A DNA stretch of 6,681 nt from contig DIAV01000007.1 of NCBI GenBank assembly GCA_002415895.1, positions 1,579-8,259 on the forward strand, written 5' to 3'. The notes under the pieces were generated by a model. It saw only the letters and a program-made list of their open reading frames with translations. It was not told the DNA's origin and did no database searches. Both the position numbers and the translations under genes were made by a program. This stretch comes from Anaerolineales bacterium UBA5069 (GTDB taxonomy: Bacteria; Chloroflexota; Anaerolineae; Caldilineales; Caldilineaceae). This document shows positions 1 through 6,681 of this stretch, piece by piece (the stretch's first letter is position 1; each line of letters begins with the position of its first letter).

Positions 1-2390
1 GCGCCATCTCTGGGCGCGTCGGCGCGGGCAATGTGTGCGTCAATGTCCTCGCGATCGCACATGAGGTAGAGGGGAGCCAGCGAGAGCAGCGCGTAGCCCA
101 GGCCGTCCAGCGCGCCGCGCGTGCGCATGCCCGCCTCCAGCCGCTTGTGACAGGTGCGGCAGACCAGCACCAGATTCTCCAGCCGGTTGGCGTTGAGATA
201 GTGCTCGTTGATCCCCGCCACATAGCCGAAGCTGCGGAAGGGGGTCAGGTGATGGACGTCATGCTGCCTGCCTTCCACCTCGGGCGTGCCGCACTGCGTG
301 CAGCGGTAGCGGTCGCGGGCGCGCACGGCTTCGCGCTGCTTCTGCCAGTTGGGGCCGTAATCGTTCACTGAATCATACCAGGCGCCTGCCTCGGCCAGCA
401 GGCGCTGCGCGGCAGGTGTAATGGTGAGCCAGTAACCCGTGGTCTCCAGCAACTGCGGCGGGTAATCGAGTGGAAAAGCGCCCAGCATCTCGTGGGTGAA
501 GCGCTTCATGCGCCGGTAGCCTGTGACCTGCGCGCGCACGCGCACGTCGCCATGGCCCACCTCCGCGCCCGTGGCCGTCCGCTCGGCCTGCGTGCGCAGC
601 ACCTCAAGCTGCACGTCGCGATCGACGACTGTGTAGTAGTCCACCGCGACGGGGCGCACGTGGGCAATGGCATTGGCCAGGTCGAGCGTAGACACCAGGT
701 AATTGGCGCCCTCGTGCATATAGATGGCGCCTGCGTGCACAAAGGATTGTGCGCTGGCGGCATCCACCTCGCCAATAATACGCACGCCGCCCGGATTGCC
801 CGGCACGCCGGCCTCCACCTGAACGGCGACGGGCTGGTTATCGCCGCTGCGCAGGCCAAAGCTGCGCGCCGGCGAGCCAAGCCCTGCCCACAGCGTGCGC
901 CCGCCTGTCTGCTGCACCTCTCCCTCGGCGGCCATGACGGCGAGCATGGCCTCGGCGGCTTCACTCCTGCCAAAGCGCTCGCCGGGGCCAAAGGGGAGCT
1001 CGGCCACGGCGCAGCGCAAATGCTCCACCAGCAACACCAGGTTGTCGGCGTTGACCAGCGCGTGTTCGGGCGAACGCTCGAAGATAAAATCGGTGTGGCG
1101 GATGATGTACTGGTCGAGCGGGAGACCTGTGGCAACCAGAATCGCAAGCGATGTTGCGCGCGTGCGCCCGGCGCGGCCCATCTGCTGCCACAAACTGGCA
1201 ATGCTGCCCGGGTAGCCGCAGAGCAGCGCCGCCTGCAGGTCGCCAATGTCAATCCCCAGTTCCAGCGCGTTGGTCGCGGTGACGGCGCGCACTTCGCCGC
1301 TGCGCAGCCCGGCCTCAATCAAGCGGCGCTCGGTGGGCATGTAGCCGCCGCGGTAGCCGCGCACGGCGCGCTGCACATCCAGCGCCGGGCTCCATTCTGC
1401 ACTGCTCTGCAGGCTCTCGCGCAGGTAGGTGAGCAGCAATTCGGTCGTCAGGCGCGAGCGGCCAAAGACAATGCTTTGCACATCGCTGCGTACGGCGCGC
1501 GCGGCCAGCGTCTGTGTCTCCAGCACGGCGCTGCGGCGGAGGCCCAGTTCAAGGTCATAAATCGGCGGGTTGTAGAGAATGACCTGTTTTTCGCCGCGCG
1601 GCGCGCCGTTCTGCGTAATCGGCTGCACGTCCTCTTCGAGCAGCGTCTCGGCCAGTTGGCGGGGGTTGGCAATCGTGGCGCTGGTGCAAATGAACTGGGG
1701 GTTGCTGCCATAGTGCGCGCAAATGCGCCGCAACCGGCGCAGCACGTTGGCGACGTGGCTGCCAAAGACGCCCCTGTAGGTGTGGATTTCGTCAATCACC
1801 ACATAGCGCAGCCCCTCCAGAAAATCGGCCCACTGCGTGTGCGCAGGCAAAATACCTGCGTGGAGCATGTCGGGGTTGGAGAGCACAATGCGCGCGCGGC
1901 TGCGGATGCGCCCGCGCTCGCTGGAGGGCGTGTCGCCATCATAGACCGCAACCGACTGCGCCTCGGGCAGGGCGGCGGGGATATCCTGCACCCACGCGCG
2001 CAGGCCGGCGAGCTGGTCCTGGGCCAGCGCTTTGGTGGGGAAGAGGTAGAGGGCGCGCGCCGCGGGATCGCTTTGCAGCGCCTCAAAGACGGGCAGATTG
2101 TAACAAAGGGTCTTGCCGCTGGCCGTTGGCGTGACAACGACGAGGTTGCGCCCGGCGGTGGCGTGGTGCAGCGCTTCGGCCTGGTGGCTGTAGAGCGCGG
2201 GAATGCTGCGCCGCGCCAGTCCGGCGCGCACGGCGTTGCTCAGCGTGGCAGGAATGGGCGCGTATACCGGCTCCTGTGCGGGCAGGGTGCGCCACGCGGC
2301 GACGTTGGCCATAAAAGCGCGATCGGCGCGCAGGTCGGCCAGCAGAGTGTCAAGCGGGGTGGCGTGTGCGACGCCATGCGGAATGGCCAT
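1..2390 (-). CDS. DEAD/DEAH-box helicase, YprA/MrfA type, with HNH domain and DUF1998 (3' partial)
   Basis: ATP-dependent superfamily 2 DNA helicase, probably acting in DNA repair or defence. One minus-strand frame stays open from ATG at 2390 to the left edge (796 residues seen, C-terminus missing). An in-frame stop at 2414-2412 and no other start codon between make this ATG the first possible start; I see no clear Shine-Dalgarno. Helicase motifs appear in order: Walker A PTASGKT (88-94), DEIH box (200-203), SAT (237-239), motif V ending LELGIDIG (376-383), motif VI QMGRAGR (403-409). A linker region follows, then an HNH ββα-metal module at about 690-750: CxxC at 697/700, HH at 713-714, Asn735 or Asn739, CxxCH at 744-748. 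The last residues ([11 protein letters not shown], Cys778) resemble the conserved part of DUF1998. Helicase identity is firm from the motifs; placement beside B. subtilis MrfA, and the comparison to DISARM DrmA and Druantia DruE, is from family knowledge. Cellular role is inferred. It is divergent from the operon at 2698 and probably unrelated to it. Confidence 0.93.
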   Translation of the reverse strand, partial: MAIPHGVAHATPLDTLLADLRADRAFMANVAAWRTLPAQEPVYAPIPATLSNAVRAGLARRSIPALYSHQAEALHHATAGRNLVVVTPTASGKTLCYNLPVFEALQSDPAARALYLFPTKALAQDQLAGLRAWVQDIPAALPEAQSVAVYDGDTPSSERGRIRSRARIVLSNPDMLHAGILPAHTQWADFLEGLRYVVIDEIHTYRGVFGSHVANVLRRLRRICAHYGSNPQFICTSATIANPRQLAETLLEEDVQPITQNGAPRGEKQVILYNPPIYDLELGLRRSAVLETQTLAARAVRSDVQSIVFGRSRLTTELLLTYLRESLQSSAEWSPALDVQRAVRGYRGGYMPTERRLIEAGLRSGEVRAVTATNALELGIDIGDLQAALLCGYPGSIASLWQQMGRAGRTRATSLAILVATGLPLDQYIIRHTDFIFERSPEHALVNADNLVLLVEHLRCAVAELPFGPGERFGRSEAAEAMLAVMAAEGEVQQTGGRTLWAGLGSPARSFGLRSGDNQPVAVQVEAGVPGNPGGVRIIGEVDAASAQSFVHAGAIYMHEGANYLVSTLDLANAIAHVRPVAVDYYTVVDRDVQLEVLRTQAERTATGAEVGHGDVRVRAQVTGYRRMKRFTHEMLGAFPLDYPPQLLETTGYWLTITPAAQRLLAEAGAWYDSVNDYGPNWQKQREAVRARDRYRCTQCGTPEVEGRQHDVHHLTPFRSFGYVAGINEHYLNANRLENLVLVCRTCHKRLEAGMRTRGALDGLGYALLSLAPLYLMCDREDIDAHIARADAPRDG

Positions 2391-2560
2391 TGTGGATGCG
2401 GGTTGGTCGAATCATGCTGATTGAGGACTTTAGTGTGCCCTGTGGCGAGCATTTGAGCAAGCGCGCCCGACATCGCGACCGCAGCAACGATGGCGATTCT
2501 GGAAGGCTTTTTTCGCTGTTGTGCGCCATGCGCCGGCGCGTTTTGCCGCCTCTGCGCACG

Positions 2561-2589
2561 TTGACACACCACGACGCGTGTGCTATTCT
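2561..2589 (+). promoter_or_regulatory. Sigma70-type promoter for the dehydrogenase operon
   Basis: The -35 box TTGACA (2561-2566) is a perfect consensus match. It is followed by exactly 17 nt and the -10 box TATTCT (2584-2589), four of six matching TATAAT. Transcription would start near 2596, giving a leader of about 100 nt before the ATG at 2698. Box quality and spacing make this the best promoter candidate in the window. Confidence 0.75.
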
Positions 2590-2597
2590 GGCTGCAA

Positions 2598-2626
2598 GTT
2601 TGTGCAATATCAAGACGTTTGTGCAA
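2598..2626. promoter_or_regulatory. Candidate operator: direct repeat GTTTGTGCAA x2
   Basis: The 10-mer GTTTGTGCAA occurs exactly at 2598-2607 and again at 2617-2626, 19 nt start to start. Each copy includes TTGTGCAA, whose outer TTG/CAA triplets are palindromic. The pair sits at about +2 to +31 from the predicted transcription start, a usual place for repressor binding. The SorC-family regulator encoded at 3593 is the obvious candidate ligand. The repeat is seen directly; the operator role is inferred. Confidence 0.5.
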
Positions 2627-2687
2627 CGATTCCCGCTGCTTCCACCTTACCGATGATTGCTCAATAACCCGTATCCGCACCCGCCAC

Positions 2688-2693
2688 AGGTGG
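2688..2693 (+). promoter_or_regulatory. Ribosome binding site of the SDR gene
   Basis: AGGTGG lies four bases before the ATG at 2698. It supports this start over the later in-frame ATG at 2737, which has no purine-rich sequence in front of it. Confidence 0.65.
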
Positions 2694-2697
2694 ACTC

Positions 2698-3495
2698 ATG
2701 ACAACTTCCACATCTGCATCCTCTCCATCATCCTACATGCGTCGCTTTGCGCTGCCGGGCAAACGTGCGCTGGTCACGGGCGGCTCCAAGGGGATTGGCG
2801 CAGCGATTGCGCTTGTACTGGCGCAAGCCGGGGCCGACATTGCCATTGTGGGCCGCGACCAGGCCGGTTTGGAGGAGACGGCCGCCCTCGTGCGCGCTGA
2901 GGGACGCATCTGCCACATGATTGTTGCCGACATGGCATCAGAGGCAGAGACGGCGCGCGCTGGGCGCGCGGCGCTCGAGCACTTTGGCACGGTTGATATC
3001 CTCGTCAACAATGCGGGCATTGCGCGCATTGCGCCGCTGCTTGATCTGACAGTTGAGCAGTGGGATGAAACGCAGGCCGTCAACATGCGCGCCCCCTTTG
3101 TGCTGACGCAAATGGTTGCGCCCGGCATGATCGCACAGCGCAGCGGCAAGATCATCAACATCTCGTCGCAGGCGGCTGAGGTGGCGCTGTTGGGCCACGG
3201 CGCGTATTGCGCCTCCAAGGGCGGCCTCAACATGCTGACCAAAGTGACAGCCGTAGAACTTGGGCAGCACAATATTCAGTGCAACGCCGTCTGCCCCACC
3301 GTGATCCTGACACCCATGGCCGAACGCGAGTGGGGTGATCCGGCCAAATCCGGCCCCATGCTTGCGCGCATTCCTTTGGGGCGCTTTGGCGTGCCTCAGG
3401 AGGTGGCTGACCTTGTGCTCTACCTCGCAGCGCCCGCCTCCGACATGGTGACCGGGCAGGCGATCTTCCTCGATGGCGGCTTTACGGCATCGTAG
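2698..3495 (+). CDS. SDR-family oxidoreductase, probably a sugar or polyol dehydrogenase
   Basis: Classical short-chain dehydrogenase/reductase of 265 aa, soluble. It would interconvert a hydroxyl and a ketone on a small substrate with NAD(P). The Rossmann motif TGGSKGIG is at 27-34, NNAG at 104-107, the structural Asn at 129, and the catalytic Ser157 (in NISSQ), Tyr170 and Lys174 (YCASK) are all present. Lys31 in the glycine motif and Gly52-Arg53 after the second strand lean towards NADP(H); that is inference. The C-terminal FLDGG motif (257-261) is typical. About 20 residues precede the Rossmann fold, somewhat long, but the AGGTGG site supports this start. It is the first gene after the promoter at 2561 and is followed after 97 nt by a SorC-type regulator. 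Neighbours suggest a polyol/ketose role, as in threitol, gluconate or xylulose dehydrogenases; sequence alone does not fix the substrate. Family certain, substrate unknown. Confidence 0.95.
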   Translation: MTTSTSASSPSSYMRRFALPGKRALVTGGSKGIGAAIALVLAQAGADIAIVGRDQAGLEETAALVRAEGRICHMIVADMASEAETARAGRAALEHFGTVDILVNNAGIARIAPLLDLTVEQWDETQAVNMRAPFVLTQMVAPGMIAQRSGKIINISSQAAEVALLGHGAYCASKGGLNMLTKVTAVELGQHNIQCNAVCPTVILTPMAEREWGDPAKSGPMLARIPLGRFGVPQEVADLVLYLAAPASDMVTGQAIFLDGGFTAS

Positions 3496-3592
3496 CGCAC
3501 CTGTTTCATCGCTTGGCGCTGATGATTTCTGCTCCTTTGCGCGGCCTCTAGGCACTGTATTGGCTTTTATCCCTCCAAGGCGGTGGCACATT

Positions 3593-4615
3593 GTGAACGC
3601 ACTCCAGGAACCGGGCGGGGATCGCGACGATCAACTTGTCACGGTCGCGAGCCTCTATTACGAACTCAACCAGAATCAGCAGCAGATTGCCGAGCGCATG
3701 GAAATCTCGCGCTCGAGCGTGTCGCGCATGATCAAGGAGGCGCGTGATCGCGGCATTGTGGAAATCCACATCCATCGCCCCGTGCATCGCGATTTTCGCC
3801 TTGAGCAGGGGCTGATTGAGACCTTTGGCCTGCAGGACGCGCAGGTGCTCCTCACCACCGCCGAATTGCGCGACGAGCAGATGCTCTACGGCGTGGGGCG
3901 GCTGGCAGCGGTTTATCTTGAGCGTGTGATTGCCATGCTGCCCGCGGGCGCCTGTATTGGCATTGCCTGGGGCACCGGCGTGCACGCCGCCGTGACGGCC
4001 ATGGCCGAAGCGCGCACCCGCAAGATTGACGTGGTGCAGATTTTGGGAAGTGTGGGGGCTGCCAATTCACTGATTGACGGCCCCGACCTGGCGCGTGTAG
4101 TCGCCGCCAAACTGGGCGGTCGCCACTATGATCTGCACGCGCCCGTGCTGGTGGAGCAGGAGGGGTTGCGCGACCTGCTGGCGCAGGAGCCCAGCGTGCG
4201 CGAAGGCCTGCAAAAGGCGCGCACCGTCTCGCTGGCAATTACGGGCATTGGCACGCTCCACGAGGAGGCTGCTTCCTTCCTGCGCGCCGGACATCTTGTT
4301 TCTGCCGACCTCGCGCGCCTGCGCGCCGAGGGTATTGTGGGCGAAACGGTGGGTCGCTTCTTTGACGTGCAGGGGAACTCTGCGCCCTACGCAATCAACG
4401 ATCGGGTGATTGGGATTGACCTTGATGACCTGCGCGCGATCCCGCGCGTGGTGGCGGTTGCGCGCGGGCTGCCCAAGGCGCAGTCCATTTTGGGCGCGCT
4501 GCGCGGCAAATTCCTTACAGTGCTTGCCACCGATGATCTGACGGCGCGCGCCGTGCTCGAGTTGGAGGGTTGGCGCGCCGACAGCCGCCTCGCGCAATCC
4601 ACGCACGACGGCTAA
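3593..4615 (+). CDS. SorC/DeoR-family sugar-binding transcriptional regulator (EryD-like)
   Basis: DNA-binding regulator that responds to a phosphorylated sugar, likely controlling this operon. From the GTG start it is 340 aa. The N-terminal helix-turn-helix (about 21-58) has the family pattern LYYE, QQIAERMEISRSSVSR, then KEARDRGIVEI. The sugar-phosphate-binding domain (about 70-332) shows GIAWGTGV (123-130), VQILGSVG (148-155), GIG (218-220), GRFFD (254-258), Lys295 and ALRG (302-305), all typical of SorC/CggR/EryD proteins. The frame is open back to an ATG at 3473, inside the SDR gene, but those 40 residues lack family similarity. GTG at 3593 has GGTGG (3582-3586) at proper spacing and gives the usual N-terminus, so I chose it. 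It lies 97 nt after the SDR stop, probably in the same transcript, suggesting autoregulation through the repeats near 2598-2626. EryD of the Brucella erythritol operon belongs to the same family; shared inducer is inference. Confidence 0.92.
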   Translation: MNALQEPGGDRDDQLVTVASLYYELNQNQQQIAERMEISRSSVSRMIKEARDRGIVEIHIHRPVHRDFRLEQGLIETFGLQDAQVLLTTAELRDEQMLYGVGRLAAVYLERVIAMLPAGACIGIAWGTGVHAAVTAMAEARTRKIDVVQILGSVGAANSLIDGPDLARVVAAKLGGRHYDLHAPVLVEQEGLRDLLAQEPSVREGLQKARTVSLAITGIGTLHEEAASFLRAGHLVSADLARLRAEGIVGETVGRFFDVQGNSAPYAINDRVIGIDLDDLRAIPRVVAVARGLPKAQSILGALRGKFLTVLATDDLTARAVLELEGWRADSRLAQSTHDG

Positions 4616-4627
4616 CCTGCAACCTGC
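4614..4627 (+). repeat. Tandem heptamer AACCTGC x2
   Basis: AACCTGC occurs at 4614-4620, overlapping the regulator's stop codon, and again at 4621-4627. On the other strand it reads as GGTT-starting heptads, loosely like the GGTRA-starting heptads at 6553-6587. Confidence 0.6.
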
Positions 4628-4701
4628 AACAACTGCCAAATCTTGACGCAAAGCCCCAAAGGCGCGAAGAAACGCAAAGGAAAGGCAAAAACCTGAACGC
4701 A

Positions 4702-4717
4702 GATAACGGCGGTTATC
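4702..4717. repeat. Inverted repeat GATAAC-GGCG-GTTATC
   Basis: A perfect six-base-pair inverted repeat with a GGCG loop. It is not followed directly by a T-run, so it does not look like a simple intrinsic terminator. It may be the centre of a decayed palindromic element whose left arm carries the CGCAAAG words. Confidence 0.6.
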
Positions 4718-4813
4718 CTTGTTGTTTCCGTCCTCTTCTGTGTTCTGTTGCGGCTTCTCTATGACTTCACCCGCATCCTTGCATTAAGAACACTGCTGCA
4801 ACCACACATTTGT

Positions 4814-4818
4814 GAGGG
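4814..4818 (+). promoter_or_regulatory. Ribosome binding site of the GpsA-like gene
   Basis: GAGGG lies five bases before the ATG at 4824. It selects this ATG over the in-frame GTG at 4812, which would sit within or before the site. Confidence 0.7.
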
Positions 4819-4823
4819 ATCTC

Positions 4824-5888
4824 ATGGCAAACATCGTCATTTTGGGCGCTGGCGTTATGGGCAGCGCCTTCAGCACGCCCCTTTCCGACAACGGCCACAG
4901 CGTGCGTCTGGTGGGCACCCACCTCGACACCGACATTATCGAAGAAATCCACGAGACACATGTGCACCCGCGCCTGCGCAGCCGCCTCAACGAAAGCGTG
5001 CAGCCATTCACCTATGACCGCCTGGACGAGGCGCTGGTGGCGGCCGATCTGGTGGTGCTGGGCGTCAACTCGCTGGGCGTGGAATGGGCTGCGCAGATGC
5101 TTGGGCCGCGCCTGCCCGCCAACTTCCCGCTCCTTTTCCTCACCAAGGGGCTGGCCGGCGACGGCCACGCGTTGCAAACGCTGCCCCATCGCCTGCGCGC
5201 TGGGCTGCCCCCCGAACGTCAGCGCGATGTGCGCCTTAATGCCGTGGGCGGCCCCTCCATTGCCGGCGAACTGGCCGAGCGCCGCCACACCTGTGTTGTT
5301 GTCACCGGCAACGATGCGCCGCTCATCGAGCGTTTCGCGGGCTACATGCGCACACCCTACTATCACGTGTGGACAAGCACCGATCTGATTGGCGTGGAAA
5401 CCTGCGTTGCCATGAAGAATGTCTATGCGCTGGCCGTGGGGCTGGTGGGTGGCCTGCTGGAAAAGGATGGCGTGGCCCCCAATGACGCCGTTATGTTCAA
5501 CGTTGCCGCGGGGCTCTTTGCACAGGGGCTCTGGGAAATTGCCTATATGGTGGATGTGATGGGCGGCGACCGGCGCAGTGTCTACTCGCTTCCCGGCGCC
5601 GGCGACCTCTATGTCACGAGCATGGGCGGCCGCAATGCGCGCATGGGGCGCTACCTGGCGCTGGGCACGCCCTTCTCTGAGGCCAAGCGCACCTACATGC
5701 CCGACGACACAATTGAGGGCGCACAGCTTGCACAGGCCATCGGCCCCACCGTGGAAACGATGCTTGCCGATGGCAGGCTCGACGGCGACGCCATTCCCCT
5801 CCTGCGCACCATGATCAACATTGTCTGCCATGATGCGCCGGTGGCGATTCCGTGGGACAGTTTCTTCGCAGGGCCGCACAAGGCATAG
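4824..5888 (+). CDS. GpsA-like NAD(P)-dependent glycerol-3-phosphate (polyol-phosphate) dehydrogenase
   Basis: Soluble dehydrogenase of 354 aa in the NAD-dependent glycerol-3-phosphate dehydrogenase family, which interconverts sn-glycerol 3-phosphate and dihydroxyacetone phosphate. The Rossmann motif GAGVMG is at 8-13, TKG at 107-109, GGPSIAGE at 142-149, the catalytic Lys198-Asn199 (MKNVYALAVG), Gly260-Asp261-Leu262, and Arg270-Asn271, the pair that holds the substrate phosphate in the family. It differs from housekeeping GpsA in several places: GVNSLGVEW (80-88) replaces the usual region after the third strand, and YVTSMGGRNARMG (263-275) replaces the usual LTCTS..SRNRRFG. Length is slightly above the usual 330-340. 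The retained phosphate-binding pair implies a phosphorylated polyol. Lying between a SorC-type regulator and an RpiB-like isomerase, it could oxidise a tetritol or pentitol phosphate, the job of EryB in erythritol catabolism, but true glycerol-3-phosphate dehydrogenase activity remains possible. Family sure, substrate unsure; for this reason no gpsA symbol is assigned. Confidence 0.92.
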   Translation: MANIVILGAGVMGSAFSTPLSDNGHSVRLVGTHLDTDIIEEIHETHVHPRLRSRLNESVQPFTYDRLDEALVAADLVVLGVNSLGVEWAAQMLGPRLPANFPLLFLTKGLAGDGHALQTLPHRLRAGLPPERQRDVRLNAVGGPSIAGELAERRHTCVVVTGNDAPLIERFAGYMRTPYYHVWTSTDLIGVETCVAMKNVYALAVGLVGGLLEKDGVAPNDAVMFNVAAGLFAQGLWEIAYMVDVMGGDRRSVYSLPGAGDLYVTSMGGRNARMGRYLALGTPFSEAKRTYMPDDTIEGAQLAQAIGPTVETMLADGRLDGDAIPLLRTMINIVCHDAPVAIPWDSFFAGPHKA

Positions 5889-5913
5889 CGCATTCGGCAC
5901 AAAACAAAAATCT

Positions 5914-6025
5914 CAACGCAAAGGCGGAAAGAACGCAAAGAAGAGCAAAGGCAGGCAACTGCTCAACACAAGTTGATGTGTTGCAGTTCTTCGCATTTCT
6001 TTGCTGTCTTCGTGCCTTTGCGTTG
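5914..6025. repeat. Long imperfect inverted repeat with CGCAAAG arms
   Basis: The outer arms CAACGCAAAGGC (5914-5925) and GCCTTTGCGTTG (6014-6025) are exact reverse complements. Inside, GCAAAGAA-type sequence (5936-5942) faces TTCTTTGC-type sequence (5997-6004), AACTG (5957-5961) faces CAGTT (5984-5988), and CAACACA (5964-5970) faces TGTGTTG (5977-5983) over the loop AGTTGA. The middle of the stem has mismatches and unequal lengths. The left arm itself repeats an AAAG-containing unit at short intervals (CGCAAAG at 5917 and 5934, GGAAAG and GCAAAG between and after). Arrangement suggests a dispersed palindromic intergenic repeat. It may also affect the transcript between the two genes; that is inference. 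Confidence 0.75.
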
Positions 6026-6066
6026 CGATGTGGCTTGGCTGTACGTTTCACTGCGATTTCACTCTT

Positions 6067-6071
6067 GAGGA
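6067..6071 (+). promoter_or_regulatory. Ribosome binding site of the isomerase gene
   Basis: GAGGA lies eight bases before the ATG at 6080, supporting that start over upstream in-frame codons within the repeat. Confidence 0.7.
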
Positions 6072-6079
6072 ATATTCAC

Positions 6080-6550
<471 letters not shown>

Positions 6551-6552
6551 TT

Positions 6553-6587
6553 GGTGACAGGTAATCGGTAACTGGTAAGTGGTGCAT
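6553..6587 (+). repeat. Heptamer tandem repeat, GGTRAYN-like, five units
   Basis: Five consecutive seven-base units start with GGT: GGTGACA, GGTAATC, GGTAACT, GGTAAGT and GGTGCAT. The central three share GGTAA. It begins three bases after the isomerase stop codon. No stem and T-run typical of a terminator were seen. Confidence 0.7.
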
Positions 6588-6681
6588 GCGGCAAGTACGC
6601 GAAGGATTGCGTAGCGGAGGCTGAAGCGGTGCGTCTTTGAAGTGGGCGGCGATCGTAGCGGGATCGTAGCGGGGGGCTTCC
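6588..6681. other. 3' end of window, no gene seen
   Basis: No convincing start, ribosome binding site or protein motif on either strand. GATCGTAGCGG occurs twice in tandem (6651-6661 and 6662-6672), and a related word, GCGTAGCGG, lies near 6609. The next gene of the cluster, if any, lies beyond the edge. Confidence 0.55.
6651..6672 (+). repeat. 11-bp tandem repeat GATCGTAGCGG x2
   Basis: Two exact adjacent copies of GATCGTAGCGG. Too close to the window edge to know whether the array continues. Confidence 0.65.

Larger units (their letters stand above)
2391..2697. other. Divergent intergenic region between helicase and dehydrogenase operon
   Basis: This 307-nt gap separates the start codons of two divergent genes. 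It contains a strong rightward promoter (2561-2589) and several TTGNNCAA sites. No convincing leftward promoter for the helicase was found; the best candidate boxes on the minus strand are poor. A T-run at 2508-2514 has no GC-rich stem before it, so it is not called a terminator. Short open frames here have no recognisable protein features. Confidence 0.7.
4616..4823. other. Intergenic spacer with degenerate CGCAAAG-type repeat
   Basis: This 208-nt gap between the regulator and the GpsA-like gene is more A/T-rich than its flanks by eye. CGCAAAG occurs at 4647-4653 and 4673-4679, with related AAAGG words between and after. A small hairpin follows (4702-4717). No protein-coding signal was seen apart from the short open frame that runs into the next gene. 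No convincing promoter could be called. Confidence 0.6.
5889..6079. other. Intergenic spacer with a long CGCAAAG hairpin
   Basis: This 191-nt gap precedes the isomerase gene and is mostly filled by the inverted repeat at 5914-6025. The isomerase frame is open back to 5852 through this repeat, but the encoded residues are low-complexity and unlike RpiB, so the spacer is treated as non-coding. No good promoter boxes were found. Confidence 0.65.

Noticed and set aside
492..2420. 642-codon open frame on the plus strand
   Set aside because: It lies wholly antisense to the helicase, whose frame contains all SF2 motifs in order. The plus-strand product is rich in Ala, His, Gly and Arg with no recognisable domain, a usual artefact of GC-rich coding DNA.
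2500..2525. Possible intrinsic terminator at the T-run in the divergent region
   Set aside because: No stable GC-rich stem precedes the T-run, and no gene ends there on either strand.
2938..3591. 217-codon open frame on the minus strand
   Set aside because: It is a shadow of the SDR gene with no protein family features of its own.
3473..3592. 40-residue N-terminal extension of the regulator, overlapping the SDR gene
   Set aside because: These residues do not resemble SorC-family N-termini, and the GTG at 3593 has a suitable ribosome binding site at normal spacing.
4767..5900. 377-codon open frame on the minus strand
   Set aside because: It is antisense to the GpsA-like gene, which has a ribosome binding site and full family motifs. 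The minus-strand product shows no domain.
5914..6025. CRISPR-like or tRNA-like structure
   Set aside because: The repeats are short and irregular without uniform spacers, and the fold lacks tRNA arms or a CCA end; a palindromic intergenic repeat explains it better.
5852..6079. 76-residue N-terminal extension of the RpiB-like protein
   Set aside because: It would overlap the dehydrogenase's end and be encoded by the palindromic repeat. RpiB proteins begin near the ATG at 6080, which has GAGGA in front.

Overview
The window is GC-rich bacterial DNA. The architecture of the first gene (DUF1998-type helicase with an HNH domain), an EryD/SorC-type regulator beside sugar-phosphate enzymes, and CGCAAAG-type intergenic repeats together suggest a Chloroflexota bacterium (Anaerolineae or Caldilineae-like). 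This is pattern recognition, not a database result.

Layout: (1) 1-2390, minus strand: a large DEAD/DEAH-box helicase of the YprA/MrfA type with an embedded HNH nuclease-like domain. It runs off the left edge, so its C-terminus is not seen. (2) 2391-2697: a divergent intergenic region of 307 nt. It holds a near-consensus sigma70 promoter pointing right (TTGACA-N17-TATTCT) and four TTGNNCAA-type sites, two of them as a direct repeat at the predicted transcription start. (3) 2698-6550, plus strand: four genes in one direction, encoding an SDR dehydrogenase, a SorC/DeoR-type sugar-binding regulator, a divergent GpsA-like NAD(P)-dependent polyol-phosphate dehydrogenase, and an RpiB/LacAB-family sugar-phosphate isomerase. 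(4) 6551-6681: no gene seen; short tandem repeats.

The four rightward genes look like part of a polyol or sugar catabolic operon with its own regulator. The mix of EryD-like regulator, polyol dehydrogenase, glycerol-3-phosphate-dehydrogenase-like enzyme and RpiB-like isomerase parallels the erythritol/threitol (tetritol) pathways of Brucella and mycobacteria. The RpiB-like protein has Ser where E. coli RpiB has its ring-opening His99, which would fit a substrate that cannot form a ring, such as a tetrulose phosphate. No kinase or transporter lies in the window, so the substrate remains a hypothesis. The three gaps between these genes carry CGCAAAG-type sequence, including a long imperfect hairpin just upstream of the isomerase gene.
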